Positions 16,061 to 23,975 of a stretch of DNA of 64,000 bases are shown here, one piece after another. The notes beneath the pieces were generated by a model. The model saw nothing but the letters and a program-made list of their open reading frames with translations, did no database searches and had not been told where the DNA came from. Origin of the DNA: DASQFI01 sp963780895 (GTDB taxonomy: Bacteria; Acidobacteriota; Vicinamibacteria; Vicinamibacterales; SCN-69-37); NCBI GenBank assembly GCA_963780895.1, contig CAWAEG010000011.1, positions 186,001 to 250,000 on the forward strand. Direction: 5' to 3'. The position numbers and the translations under genes are program-made. Each line of letters begins with the position of its first letter. Positions within the stretch are counted from its first letter, which is position 1.

Positions 16061-16660
16061 ATGTGGCAGTGGCTGCGGCGCAGTTTCATCGCGGGGCTGT
16101 TCGTGACCGTGCCGCTCGTCGTGAGCGTGGTCGCCATCGTGTGGGTGTTCCGCTTCGCCGACCGATTGACGAGCGGCCTCGGCGAGCGGGTGATCGGCAC
16201 GCGCGTACCGGGTCTGGGGCTCGTCACGACCGCGGCCATCGTGCTGATCGTCGGCGCGATCGCCACGAACATGATCGGCCGGCGTCTGCTCGATCGCACC
16301 GAGTCGCTCCTCCTGCAGATTCCGCTGTTCAGGACGGTGTACGCGCCCGTGAAGCAGCTCATCTCGGCGTTTTCGCCCGACAACGAGTTCGGCTTCAAGC
16401 GGGTGGTGCTCATCGAGGACGCCGCGCGCGGGTACCTGCTGGGGTTCTTGACGAAGGAATTCACGGTCGATCGCGGCCAGGGCCCGGAAACCCTGCTCGC
16501 GGTGTATGTGCCGACGAACCACCTGTATCTCGGAGATGTGATCGTCTGTCCGCTGGAGCGGGCATCGTTTCCGGAGATTTCGGTCGAGGAGGGGATCCGC
16601 GTCTTTCTGACCGGAGGGATGGGTTTGCCCGACAAGATGCGGGCGGACCGGACGCTGTAG
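16061..16660 (+). CDS. DUF502 family membrane protein
   Basis: This 199-residue protein has two N-terminal membrane helices (FIAGLFVTVPLVVSVVAIVWVF and LVTTAAIVLIVGAIATNMIG). A soluble part follows with the family pattern RTVYAPVKQLISAFSP...FKRVVLIEDAARGYLLGFLTKE and YVPTNHLYLGDVI. The biochemical function of DUF502 proteins is not established. It is tightly spaced with uppP. Confidence 0.85.
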   Translation: MWQWLRRSFIAGLFVTVPLVVSVVAIVWVFRFADRLTSGLGERVIGTRVPGLGLVTTAAIVLIVGAIATNMIGRRLLDRTESLLLQIPLFRTVYAPVKQLISAFSPDNEFGFKRVVLIEDAARGYLLGFLTKEFTVDRGQGPETLLAVYVPTNHLYLGDVIVCPLERASFPEISVEEGIRVFLTGGMGLPDKMRADRTL

Positions 16661-16745
16661 AATGCCGCCGCGCCCGTCCGCCGTATCAAGTACCAAATTC
16701 CAAATTACCAAATTGCCAGATGGACTTCAGGGGAGACAGAGACAG

Positions 16746-19265
16746 ATGAGATCGAGATGGATGCGTTGGATGGTGGTCGCCTGCCTGCTGGCGGGTGTGT
16801 CGGCGGGCGCGGCGATCGCGGCGAGCGCGGACGCGCCGGCCTCGGCGACGGACGCGCGGGCCGATCAGGAACAGCCGGCGCGCCGCGTCGGCGGCGAGTC
16901 GAGCCTGGTGCTGCCGGATCTGTCGGCCGTCAGCTTCCGCGGCATCGACGGGCACACGCTCCTGCTCGGCGGCCTGGTCATCTGCGCGCTCGGCGGCCTG
17001 TTCGGCCTGGTGATCAACACCCAGTTGAAGAACATGCCGGTCCACTCATCGATGCGCGAGATCTCGGAGCTCATCTACGAGACCTGCAAGACCTATCTGA
17101 CGCAGCAGGGCAAATTCCTGCTGATTCTCTGGCTGTTCATCGGCGCGATCGCCGGCCTCTACTTCGGCACGCTCGCCGAGACGATCGACCCGGCCACGGG
17201 CGTGGTCGGCCGCGGGTTTCCGCTGCCGAAAGTCCTGATCATCCTGTTCTTCAGTCTCGTCGGCATCGCCGGCAGCTACGGCGTGGCGTGGTTCGGCATC
17301 CGCGTGAACACGTACGCGAACTCGCGGACCGCGTTTGCTTCGCTCGGCGGCAAGCCCTATCCCTGCTACGCCATCCCGATCAAGGCCGGGATGAGCATCG
17401 GGATGCTCCTGATTTCGGTCGAGCTGGTGATCATGCTGATCATCCTGCTGTTCATCCCGGGCGACTATGCGGGCCCCTGTTTCATCGGCTTCGCGATCGG
17501 TGAGTCGCTCGGCGCCGCCGCGCTGCGCATCGCCGGCGGCATCTTCACGAAGATTGCGGACATCGGCGCAGACCTCATGAAAATCGTCTTCAAGATCAAG
17601 GAAGACGACGCGCGGAATCCCGGCGTGATCGCGGACTGCACGGGCGACAACGCCGGCGACTCGGTCGGACCGTCGGCCGACGGGTTCGAGACGTACGGCG
17701 TGACCGGCGTCGCGCTCATCTCGTTCATCCTGCTCGCCGTGCCGAACTCCACGATTCAGATCCAGCTGCTCGTCTGGATTTTCGTGATGCGCATCCTGAT
17801 GGTCATCGCGTCAGGCGGGTCGTACCTGCTGAACGAAGCGATCACGCGCGGGCAGTACCAACACGCCGACAAGATGAACTACGAGGCGCCGTTGACCCGC
17901 CTGGTCTGGCTGACGTCGATCGTGTCGGTCGTCATGACCTATGTCGCGTCGTACTGGCTCATTCCGACACTGGGCGGCGACGACTCCCTCTGGTGGAAGC
18001 TCTCGACGGTCATCACCTGCGGCACGCTGGCGGGCGCGATCATCCCCGAGCTCGTGAAGGTATTCACCTCGACCGAGTCGAGTCACGTCAAGGAAGTCGT
18101 GACGTCGTCGAAGGAGGGCGGCGCGTCGCTCAACATCCTGTCGGGGTTCGTCGCGGGCAATTTCAGCGCGTACTGGATCGGCATGGCGATCATGACCCTC
18201 ATGACCATCGCGTACGCCGTGAGCACGATGGGCCTCGGCGAGACTGGAATGCTGGCGCCCGCGGTCTTCGCGTTCGGCCTCGTCGCGTTCGGCTTCCTGG
18301 GGATGGGCCCGGTGACGATCGCCGTCGACTCGTACGGCCCGGTGACCGACAACGCGCAGTCGATCTACGAGCTTTCGACGATCGAGCAGATTCCCGGCAT
18401 CCAGGCCGAGATCAAGAAGAGCTACGGGATCGACGTCAACTTTGAGCGTGCCAAGCACAACCTCGAGGAGAACGACGGCGCCGGCAACACGTTCAAGGCC
18501 ACCGCGAAGCCCGTCCTCATCGGCACGGCCGTGGTCGGCGCGACGACGATGATCTTCTCCATCATCGTCATGCTCACGGCTGGGCTCACGGAAAACGTCG
18601 ACAAGCTCTCGATCATCCATCCGCCGTTCCTCCTCGGGCTCATCACGGGGGGCGCGATGATCTACTGGTTCACCGGCGCCTCCACCCAGGCGGTGACGAC
18701 GGGCGCGTACCGCGCGGTCGAGTTCATCAAGGCGAACATCCGCCTCGAAGGCACCACGAGGGCCTCGGTCGAAGATTCCAAAAAAGTGGTCGGGATTTGC
18801 ACACAGTACGCCCAGAAAGGGATGTTCAATATCTTCCTGTGCGTGTTCTTCGGCACGCTGGCGTTCGCGTTCTTCGAGCCGTTCTTCTTCATCGGCTATC
18901 TCATCTCGATCGCGCTGTTCGGGCTCTACCAGGCGATTTTCATGGCCAACGCCGGAGGCGCCTGGGACAACGCCAAGAAGATCGTCGAGGTCAACCTGAA
19001 GCAGAAAGGCACGGATCTCCATGCGGCGACGGTCGTTGGCGACACGGTAGGCGATCCGTTCAAGGACACCTCGTCGGTCGCGATGAACCCGGTCATCAAG
19101 TTCACGACCCTGTTCGGGCTGCTGGCGGTGGAGCTGGCCGTGAGCCTCGCCCACGAGCAGGGGACCACGCTGACGGCCATTCTGGCGGCGGCTTTCCTGG
19201 CGGTCTCGGTGTTTTTCGTCTGGCGTTCCTTCTATGGCATGAGAATTGGGGGACAAAAAGCGTAG
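16746..19265 (+). CDS. hppA: Membrane-bound ion-pumping pyrophosphatase (divergent type)
   Basis: This 839-residue polytopic protein couples pyrophosphate hydrolysis to H+ and/or Na+ transport. The substrate-site signature is EDDARNPGVIADCTGDNAGDS, continuing VGPSADGFETYG, where most family members read ADNVGDNVGD. The second conserved site has VGDTVGDPFKDTSS. In the GNTFKATAKP segment a Lys sits where K+-independent enzymes carry Lys and K+-dependent ones Ala. A long signal-like N-terminus with an alanine-rich leader precedes the first helices. The start at ATG 16746 has RBS AGGGGAGA; an upstream open frame to 16662 runs through AT-rich repeat fragments and is rejected. Confidence 0.92.
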   Translation: MRSRWMRWMVVACLLAGVSAGAAIAASADAPASATDARADQEQPARRVGGESSLVLPDLSAVSFRGIDGHTLLLGGLVICALGGLFGLVINTQLKNMPVHSSMREISELIYETCKTYLTQQGKFLLILWLFIGAIAGLYFGTLAETIDPATGVVGRGFPLPKVLIILFFSLVGIAGSYGVAWFGIRVNTYANSRTAFASLGGKPYPCYAIPIKAGMSIGMLLISVELVIMLIILLFIPGDYAGPCFIGFAIGESLGAAALRIAGGIFTKIADIGADLMKIVFKIKEDDARNPGVIADCTGDNAGDSVGPSADGFETYGVTGVALISFILLAVPNSTIQIQLLVWIFVMRILMVIASGGSYLLNEAITRGQYQHADKMNYEAPLTRLVWLTSIVSVVMTYVASYWLIPTLGGDDSLWWKLSTVITCGTLAGAIIPELVKVFTSTESSHVKEVVTSSKEGGASLNILSGFVAGNFSAYWIGMAIMTLMTIAYAVSTMGLGETGMLAPAVFAFGLVAFGFLGMGPVTIAVDSYGPVTDNAQSIYELSTIEQIPGIQAEIKKSYGIDVNFERAKHNLEENDGAGNTFKATAKPVLIGTAVVGATTMIFSIIVMLTAGLTENVDKLSIIHPPFLLGLITGGAMIYWFTGASTQAVTTGAYRAVEFIKANIRLEGTTRASVEDSKKVVGICTQYAQKGMFNIFLCVFFGTLAFAFFEPFFFIGYLISIALFGLYQAIFMANAGGAWDNAKKIVEVNLKQKGTDLHAATVVGDTVGDPFKDTSSVAMNPVIKFTTLFGLLAVELAVSLAHEQGTTLTAILAAAFLAVSVFFVWRSFYGMRIGGQKA

Positions 19266-19474
19266 CGGAGCGGTTTCTGGGACGAATTGCGGGTGCCGGG
19301 GCGGGACACTCGAGGTTGTCTGGGGCCGATTTACGCGGTTTGGTGTCTAAACTATACGGCGAGTCACTTGACGTCGGTGGTATCGTCTGGCGCCCTGTCT
19401 GTGAAACGATGATTTTGGCGCGCAGCTGAACCCGCCAAAGTCGAGTGATGGCCTGAGCTCGTGACCGAGCTTCG

Positions 19475-19504
19475 TTGACACCGTTTTTTGGCTCTGACTA
19501 TAAT
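19475..19504 (+). promoter_or_regulatory. Near-consensus sigma-70 promoter for the tonB-exbBD operon
   Basis: A perfect TTGACA (19475-19480) and a perfect TATAAT (19499-19504) are separated by 18 bases. They lie 149 bases upstream of the tonB GTG. This is the best vegetative promoter seen in the window, and the long 5' leader leaves room for regulation. The stretch 19266-19474 before it holds no supported gene. Confidence 0.8.
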
Positions 19505-19653
19505 CCCCGCCTTCGTTGGGCGGGGCCGAGCGGCGACAAACGAAGCCAGAGAGAACAGCGCGCGACCGGAAGAGGGGCCATCGCGTCCCCTCATAAAGAT
19601 CCGAGACGCGCGGGGCGGGACGAAAGTTCCGCCGACCGAAGGAGGAGGTTCCC

Positions 19654-20367
19654 GTGGCACGCGAGATGTTCGGCGACATCGTCGATCCGTCGATCAAAGT
19701 CGGGACGAAGAAGTGGTACACGGTCCCGCTGTCGATCGCCACTCACGCCATCATGCTGGGCGCGCTCGTCGTCATTCCGCTGATGGCGACCGACATGTTG
19801 CCCACCCCGCAGTCGGTGATGGCGTTCGTGACGATGCCGCCGCCGCCACCGCCGCCGCCCCCACCGCCACCGCCGCCGTCGGCACCGCAGCCGATCACGC
19901 CGCCGGTGCAGGTGAATCCGAACGCCGCGCCGATTGAGGCGCCCACCGAGATCAAGCCGGAACCGGTCGCCCCGCCCACGTTCACGGGCGTCGTCGGCGT
20001 CGCGGGCGGCATTCCCGGTGGCGTCCCTGGTGGAGTGGTCGGTGGCATCGCGCCGCCGCCCCCGCCTCCGCCGCCGGCCGCGCCGGTCCGCGTGGGCGGC
20101 GCGATTCAGGAACCGAAGAAGCTCAAGCACGTCCCGCCCGTGTACCCGCAGATCGCGCAGACCGCGAAGGTGCAGGGCGTCGTCATCATCGAGGCAATCA
20201 TCGGGAAAGACGGCAGCGTCAAGGACGCGAAGGTCCTCCGCTCGGTCGCGTTGCTCGACCAGTCGGCGCTCGACGCCGTGCGACAGTGGAAATTTACGCC
20301 GACCCTGCTCAACGGCGTGCCGGTGGAGGTCATCATGACCGTCACCGTGAACTTCACGCTGAATTAA
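19654..20367 (+). CDS. tonB: Energy transducer TonB
   Basis: This 237-residue inner-membrane/periplasm-spanning protein passes proton-motive energy to outer-membrane receptors. It has an N-terminal membrane helix (LSIATHAIMLGALVVIPLMA), two proline-rich stretches (a run of 14 prolines near residue 62 and another of 8 near residue 133) and a glycine/valine linker. The C-terminal TonB domain reads VPPVYPQIAQTAKVQGVVIIEAIIG...VRQWKFTPTLLNGVPVEV. The GTG start has an AGGAGG ribosome site 7 bases upstream. It heads an operon with exbB and three exbD genes. Confidence 0.93.
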   Translation: MAREMFGDIVDPSIKVGTKKWYTVPLSIATHAIMLGALVVIPLMATDMLPTPQSVMAFVTMPPPPPPPPPPPPPPSAPQPITPPVQVNPNAAPIEAPTEIKPEPVAPPTFTGVVGVAGGIPGGVPGGVVGGIAPPPPPPPPAAPVRVGGAIQEPKKLKHVPPVYPQIAQTAKVQGVVIIEAIIGKDGSVKDAKVLRSVALLDQSALDAVRQWKFTPTLLNGVPVEVIMTVTVNFTLN

Positions 20368-20414
20368 TCAGGGAGGGGCCGGCGCCGCATCGTTTGATTG
20401 GCAGATCACGGTCG

Positions 20415-20449
20415 CGAGCCAGCCGCGCGCCGCGCGCGCGTCTGGCTCG
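20415..20449 (+). promoter_or_regulatory. Strong GC hairpin in the tonB-exbB spacer
   Basis: The 8-base arms cgagccag (20415-20422) and ctggctcg (20442-20449) close a stem whose interior is nearly all CG alternation, so the full stem is long and very stable. It sits 50 bases before exbB with no T-run, so it looks more like an mRNA processing or stability element or attenuator than a terminator. Confidence 0.5.
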
Positions 20450-20499
20450 TTCATTCGTTCGGGGTAGGAAACGTAACTGACTGAAGTCCGGAGGCTGGG

Positions 20500-21186
20500 A
20501 TGGAACCAGGCGGAATGAATATCGTTGATATGTGGAACGCGATGGGGCCGACGGCCAAGGTCGTCGCGTTCGTTCTGGTGTTCATGTCGATGTGGTCGTT
20601 CGGCGTCGCTATCGAGCGGTACTACACGTTCTCGCAGGCGCGCAAACAGTCGAAGCTGTACGCGCCGCAGGTGGCCAAGCACCTCAAGGAAGGCCGCCTC
20701 AAGGACGCGCTCAGCGTGTCCCAGGCGAAGACGTACCAGTACAGCCACCTGGCGAAGGTCGTCCTCGCGGGCCTGCAGGAATACCAGTTCCAGCACGACG
20801 CGGGCGGCACGCTGGCGCGTGAAGACCTGGTCGACACCGTCCGCCGCGCCATCCAGCGCGCCACGGCGCTCACGGCCAACGACCTGAAGAAGGGCATCCC
20901 GTCGCTCGCCACGATCGGCGCGACGGCGCCGTTCGTCGGGCTGCTCGGCACGGTCGTCGGCATCATCAACGCGTTCCACAGCATCGGCGTCACCGGCTCG
21001 GGCGGTCTCGGCGCGGTTTCGGCCGGTATCTCCGAGGCGCTCGTCGAAACGGCGCTCGGGCTCGTCGTCGCCATTCCCGCGGTGTGGATGTACAACTATT
21101 TCACCGGCCGTCTGGAGTACTTCAACGTCGAGATGGACAACTCGTCGTCGGAGCTCGTGGACTACTTCATCAAGAAGACTGCTTAG
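20500..21186 (+). CDS. exbB: ExbB/TolQ family proton channel protein
   Basis: The 228-residue protein has the three-helix MotA/TolQ/ExbB fold: VVAFVLVFMSMWSFGVAIERYY, then LATIGATAPFVGLLGTVVGIINAF and ISEALVETALGLVVAIPAVWMYNYF. The family block PSLATIGATAPFVGLLGTV is complete. It forms the proton channel that energises TonB. RBS CCGGAGG precedes the ATG at 20500; a second in-frame ATG at 20515 is possible. Confidence 0.94.
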   Translation: MEPGGMNIVDMWNAMGPTAKVVAFVLVFMSMWSFGVAIERYYTFSQARKQSKLYAPQVAKHLKEGRLKDALSVSQAKTYQYSHLAKVVLAGLQEYQFQHDAGGTLAREDLVDTVRRAIQRATALTANDLKKGIPSLATIGATAPFVGLLGTVVGIINAFHSIGVTGSGGLGAVSAGISEALVETALGLVVAIPAVWMYNYFTGRLEYFNVEMDNSSSELVDYFIKKTA

Positions 21187-21216
21187 CCCGTTCGGTGTTT
21201 GAAGCGGCCGTCGGAT

Positions 21217-21242
21217 GCGCGGACCAGTTTCTGGGTCCGCGC
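21217..21242 (+). promoter_or_regulatory. Stem-loop between exbB and first exbD
   Basis: The arms gcgcggacc (21217-21225) and ggtccgcgc (21234-21242) form a perfect 9 bp stem with an 8-base loop (agtttctg), 23 bases before the exbD start. No T-run follows. A role in setting the relative amounts of ExbB and ExbD is plausible but inferred. Confidence 0.5.
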
Positions 21243-21265
21243 GAGACCGCTAGGGAGTAACGACC

Positions 21266-21712
21266 ATGGCTATGGATGTTGGCGGCGCAAAAGGCGGCGT
21301 CAAGTCTGACATCAACGTCACGCCGCTCGTCGACGTCATGCTGGTGCTGCTCATCATCATGATGATTGTCGCCCCGCTGCTGCAGCAGGGCGTCAAGATG
21401 ACGATGCCGACGGCCGTCAACACGAGCGAGAAGCCGGACACGCAGGACCAGACGCAGGTGTTCATCGACGCGAACAGCAAGCTGTACGTGAACACCATCG
21501 AGGTGTCCGAATCAGACCTCGTGCCCCGCCTGCAGACCGTGCTCGAGGAAAAGGCCGAGCGCACCGTCTATCTCAAGGGTGACAAGGACGCCCCGTACGG
21601 CGCCATCATGAAGATGATGGACGCCTTGCGGAAGGCCGGCATCGAAACCGTCGCGCTCATCACCGAGACCGATCGCTCCCGCCAGGGCGGCGCGGGACAG
21701 GGAGGGCAGTAA
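21266..21712 (+). CDS. exbD: ExbD/TolR family protein (first of three)
   Basis: The 148-residue protein has one N-terminal membrane helix with the essential acidic residue (INVTPLVDVMLVLLIIMMIV). A periplasmic domain follows (VFIDANSKLYVNTIEVSESDL and the repeated-type ending YGAIMKMMDALRKAGIETVALITE). It couples proton flow through ExbB to TonB. Its stop overlaps the next exbD start as TAATG. Confidence 0.92.
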   Translation: MAMDVGGAKGGVKSDINVTPLVDVMLVLLIIMMIVAPLLQQGVKMTMPTAVNTSEKPDTQDQTQVFIDANSKLYVNTIEVSESDLVPRLQTVLEEKAERTVYLKGDKDAPYGAIMKMMDALRKAGIETVALITETDRSRQGGAGQGGQ

Positions 21713-22188
21713 TGCATCACGCCCACCTGCACCACGGCGCCGAGAAGGTCATCACCGTCAAGGCTCCCGAAGCCTCGGCGGACATGAACGTCACGCCGCT
21801 CATCGACGTCCTGCTCGTGCTGCTCATCATCTTCATGGCGGCGCTGCCGCTCACGCAGCGCGGGATCGACGTCAATCTGCCGCTCGAGACGAACACCAAC
21901 GCCGACGCGGCCGACATCCTGAGCCAGGTCGTCGCCGAATACACCGCCGACCGGCGCCTCACGATCAACAAGGTCGAAGTCCGGATCGTGGACGCGCCGA
22001 ACAGGTTCCGCGAGATCTACGAGACGCGCAGGGACAAGACGGTGTTCGTCATCGGCGACCCGTCCGTCCCGTACGGCGAGATCATGGCGATCGTCGATGC
22101 CGCCATGGGCGCCGGCGTCACCAAGGTCGGGATCGTGACGATGGGCATGCGCGAAGAGGCGGCCAAGGCGACAGGAGGCGGACAGTAA
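21712..22188 (+). CDS. ExbD/TolR family protein (second of three)
   Basis: The 158-residue protein has a histidine-rich start (MHHAHLHHGAEKV), then MNVTPLIDVLLVLLIIFMAALPLTQRGIDVNLP with the conserved membrane Asp. The periplasmic part has YTADRRLTINKVEVRI and ends in YGEIMAIVDAAMGAGVTKVGIVT. It overlaps the first exbD by one base. It is much closer to the third copy than to the first, suggesting a local duplication. Confidence 0.92.
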   Translation: MHHAHLHHGAEKVITVKAPEASADMNVTPLIDVLLVLLIIFMAALPLTQRGIDVNLPLETNTNADAADILSQVVAEYTADRRLTINKVEVRIVDAPNRFREIYETRRDKTVFVIGDPSVPYGEIMAIVDAAMGAGVTKVGIVTMGMREEAAKATGGGQ

Positions 22189-22191
22189 CAT

Positions 22192-22275
22192 TGGGTAATT
22201 GGGTAATTGGGTAATTGGTAATTGAGCAATTGAAAGAATCAATTACCCGATTACCCAATTACCCAATTATCAATG
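22192..22275. repeat. AT-rich palindromic repeat between second and third exbD
   Basis: Three tandem gggtaatt units, then ggtaattgagcaattg, face the complementary caattacccgattaccc and caattacccaattat units across a short loop. The outer ends are acattg and caatgt. The 84 bases can form one long imperfect hairpin. It is the same family as 5934-6009 and 22759-22788 and interrupts an otherwise tightly packed operon. Confidence 0.75.
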
Positions 22276-22307
22276 TATGAGGGTGGCAGCCTTCACTGGA
22301 GCTGCCC

Positions 22308-22757
22308 ATGTCGTCCCCGCACAAGCATCACGGCGCCGAACGCATCGTCACCGCCGCCACGCCGCGCCGATCGGCCGATCTCAACGTCACGCCGCTCATC
22401 GACGTCCTGCTGGTCCTGCTGATCATCTTCATGACCGCGCTGCCGCTCACGCAGCGCGGGCTCGACATCGCGCTACCTGAGACCGTGGCGCCGCGCGAGG
22501 CGCCGCCTGACGTTCAGACGCATATCGTGGCGGAGTACGGCGCCGACGGCTGGTTGACGATCAACAAGCAGGCCGTGGAGGTTGCGGACGCCGGCGCGCG
22601 GTTCCGCGAGATCTTTCGCACGCGGCATGATCGGACGCTATTCGTGATTGGCGACGGGTCGGTCCGCTACGGTGAGATTATGGCCATCATCGACGCGGCG
22701 AAGGGCGCGGGCGTCGAGCGAGTCGGGATCGTGACGGAGGAGATGAGAAAGCGATAA
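22308..22757 (+). CDS. ExbD/TolR family protein (third of three)
   Basis: The 149-residue protein shares with the second copy the start HHGAE, the helix LNVTPLIDVLLVLLIIFMTALPLTQRGLDIALP and the ending YGEIMAIIDAAKGAGVERVGIVTEEM. The conserved Asp in the helix is present. It is separated from the second exbD by the AT-rich palindrome. The duplicate ExbDs may serve different TonB or TolA-like partners, which is inference. Confidence 0.92.
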   Translation: MSSPHKHHGAERIVTAATPRRSADLNVTPLIDVLLVLLIIFMTALPLTQRGLDIALPETVAPREAPPDVQTHIVAEYGADGWLTINKQAVEVADAGARFREIFRTRHDRTLFVIGDGSVRYGEIMAIIDAAKGAGVERVGIVTEEMRKR

Positions 22758-22758
22758 A

Positions 22759-22788
22759 GCATCGGGTAATTACCCAATTGCCCGATGC
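22759..22788. terminator. Palindrome gcatcggg...cccgatgc between convergent genes
   Basis: The arms gcatcggg and cccgatgc enclose taattacccaattg. The element starts 2 bases after the third exbD stop and ends 7 bases before the convergent TPR gene stop. Its position fits a shared transcription end. The right flank tcttcttta is partly T-rich. It belongs to the same ATTACCC repeat family as the element upstream. Confidence 0.5.
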
Positions 22789-22794
22789 TCTTCT

Positions 22795-23794
22795 TTACTT
22801 GCCTCGTCCCCGCTGCGCGCCGCCGGCCGCCGCGTTCTGCTTCTTTTGCAGATCCTCGGCCGTCGCCTTGAGGACGTCGGCTTCCTGGATGAGCTGCTTC
22901 TGCCTGGCCGGATCCTTCTCGAGCAAAGCCTGCTGGCGGAGCAGGATGTTCTTGTAGACCAAGGCCTCGTAGTACTCGGCTGTTGAGCGCGAGGGCCTTG
23001 TTCTCGGTCTCGATGCCGTCGAGGACGTACTCGAGCGCTCTGGCGCGGTTATCTTTCACGAAGGCCGCGTCACGGTGCAGCTTGTCAAAGTAGTAGACGG
23101 CGATCGTGTGCCAGGCTTCGGGGTTGTTCGGCTCGGCCTTGGCGCGCGCTTTCCAGGCGTCGATCGTCTTGTCGAACTCGCCCTGACGGTTGTAGTACCC
23201 GGCGAGCAGCATGTAACCGAGCGCGTCGTTCGGGCGGAGGCTGATGGCTTTCTGAATCATCTGCTCGGCTTCTTCGTAGCGGCCGACGTCTTCGTACATC
23301 CGGCCCAGCGTCTGGTAACCGGTGGGCTCGTTGGGATCGATCGCGATGAGCTGCCTGGCGACCGGCTCGGCCTTCGAGAAGTCGTTCAGCTTCTCAGGGC
23401 CGTACACCGCGATCAGGTACTCGAACGCCAGCTTCCGGATTTCCTGCTCTTTCGGGTCGGTGGAGCCCGACATCTTCTCGACGGCGAGCCGGTAGTTCTC
23501 GGCGGCCTTCGGCAGGTTCGCGTCGTTCTCAGGCTCGCCCCTGCGGCCGGGCTTGTAGAGATTGTCGTAGCTGTTGCCGAGGAAGAAGTACGCGAAACCC
23601 AGATCCGGGTTGAGCGTCACGGCATCCGTGTAGCGCACCGCGGCTCTCGAGTACTCGCCCTTCTTGTAGAGGACGTTCGCGTCCTGGAACGCCTTGAGAG
23701 AGCGGATGTTGCTGATGGAGTACTTGCCGCACCCGGCTGCAGCAACGGAAACCGAAATGACGACAACGGCCACCTGGATGAATCGAGCTCGCAT
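22795..23794 (-). CDS. TPR-repeat lipoprotein (reading frame broken near 22981)
   Basis: The start MRARFIQVAVVVISVSVAAAGC is a lipoprotein signal (lipobox AAAGC), chosen at ATG 23794. Repeated TPR units follow: FQDANVLYKKGEYSRAAVRYTDAV, EPTGYQTLGRMYEDVGRYEEA, ALGYMLLAGYYNRQGEFDKTI and EAWHTIAVYYFDKLHRD. After ENKALALN the frame slips. The natural continuation EYYEALVYKNILLRQQALLEK is in the next frame and ends in a lysine/glutamine-rich tail (EDLQKKQNAAAGGAQRGRGK) at a TAA at 22795-22797. One extra base near 22981 explains it. Function is unknown beyond a probable scaffold role at the outer membrane. Confidence 0.8.
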
Positions 23795-23975
23795 GACCAC
23801 CTCTGTGACGCCTGGTTCCGCCGACGCGCCTCCGCGCGGCGACGACATTTCCTGGCAGCGTTTTTGTGCCGGCCGAAACCGGGTCAGTATATATCAAGGG
23901 GCAGGGCCGGCCGCCGCAGCGGACGGGCAGGGCGAAGGTGCCTCCGAGCCCCTGATTGGTTAGACACCACAACAG

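Noticed and set aside
16662..16745. Upstream start for the membrane pyrophosphatase
   Set aside because: That stretch includes AT-rich repeat fragments, and the ATG at 16746 has a good ribosome site.
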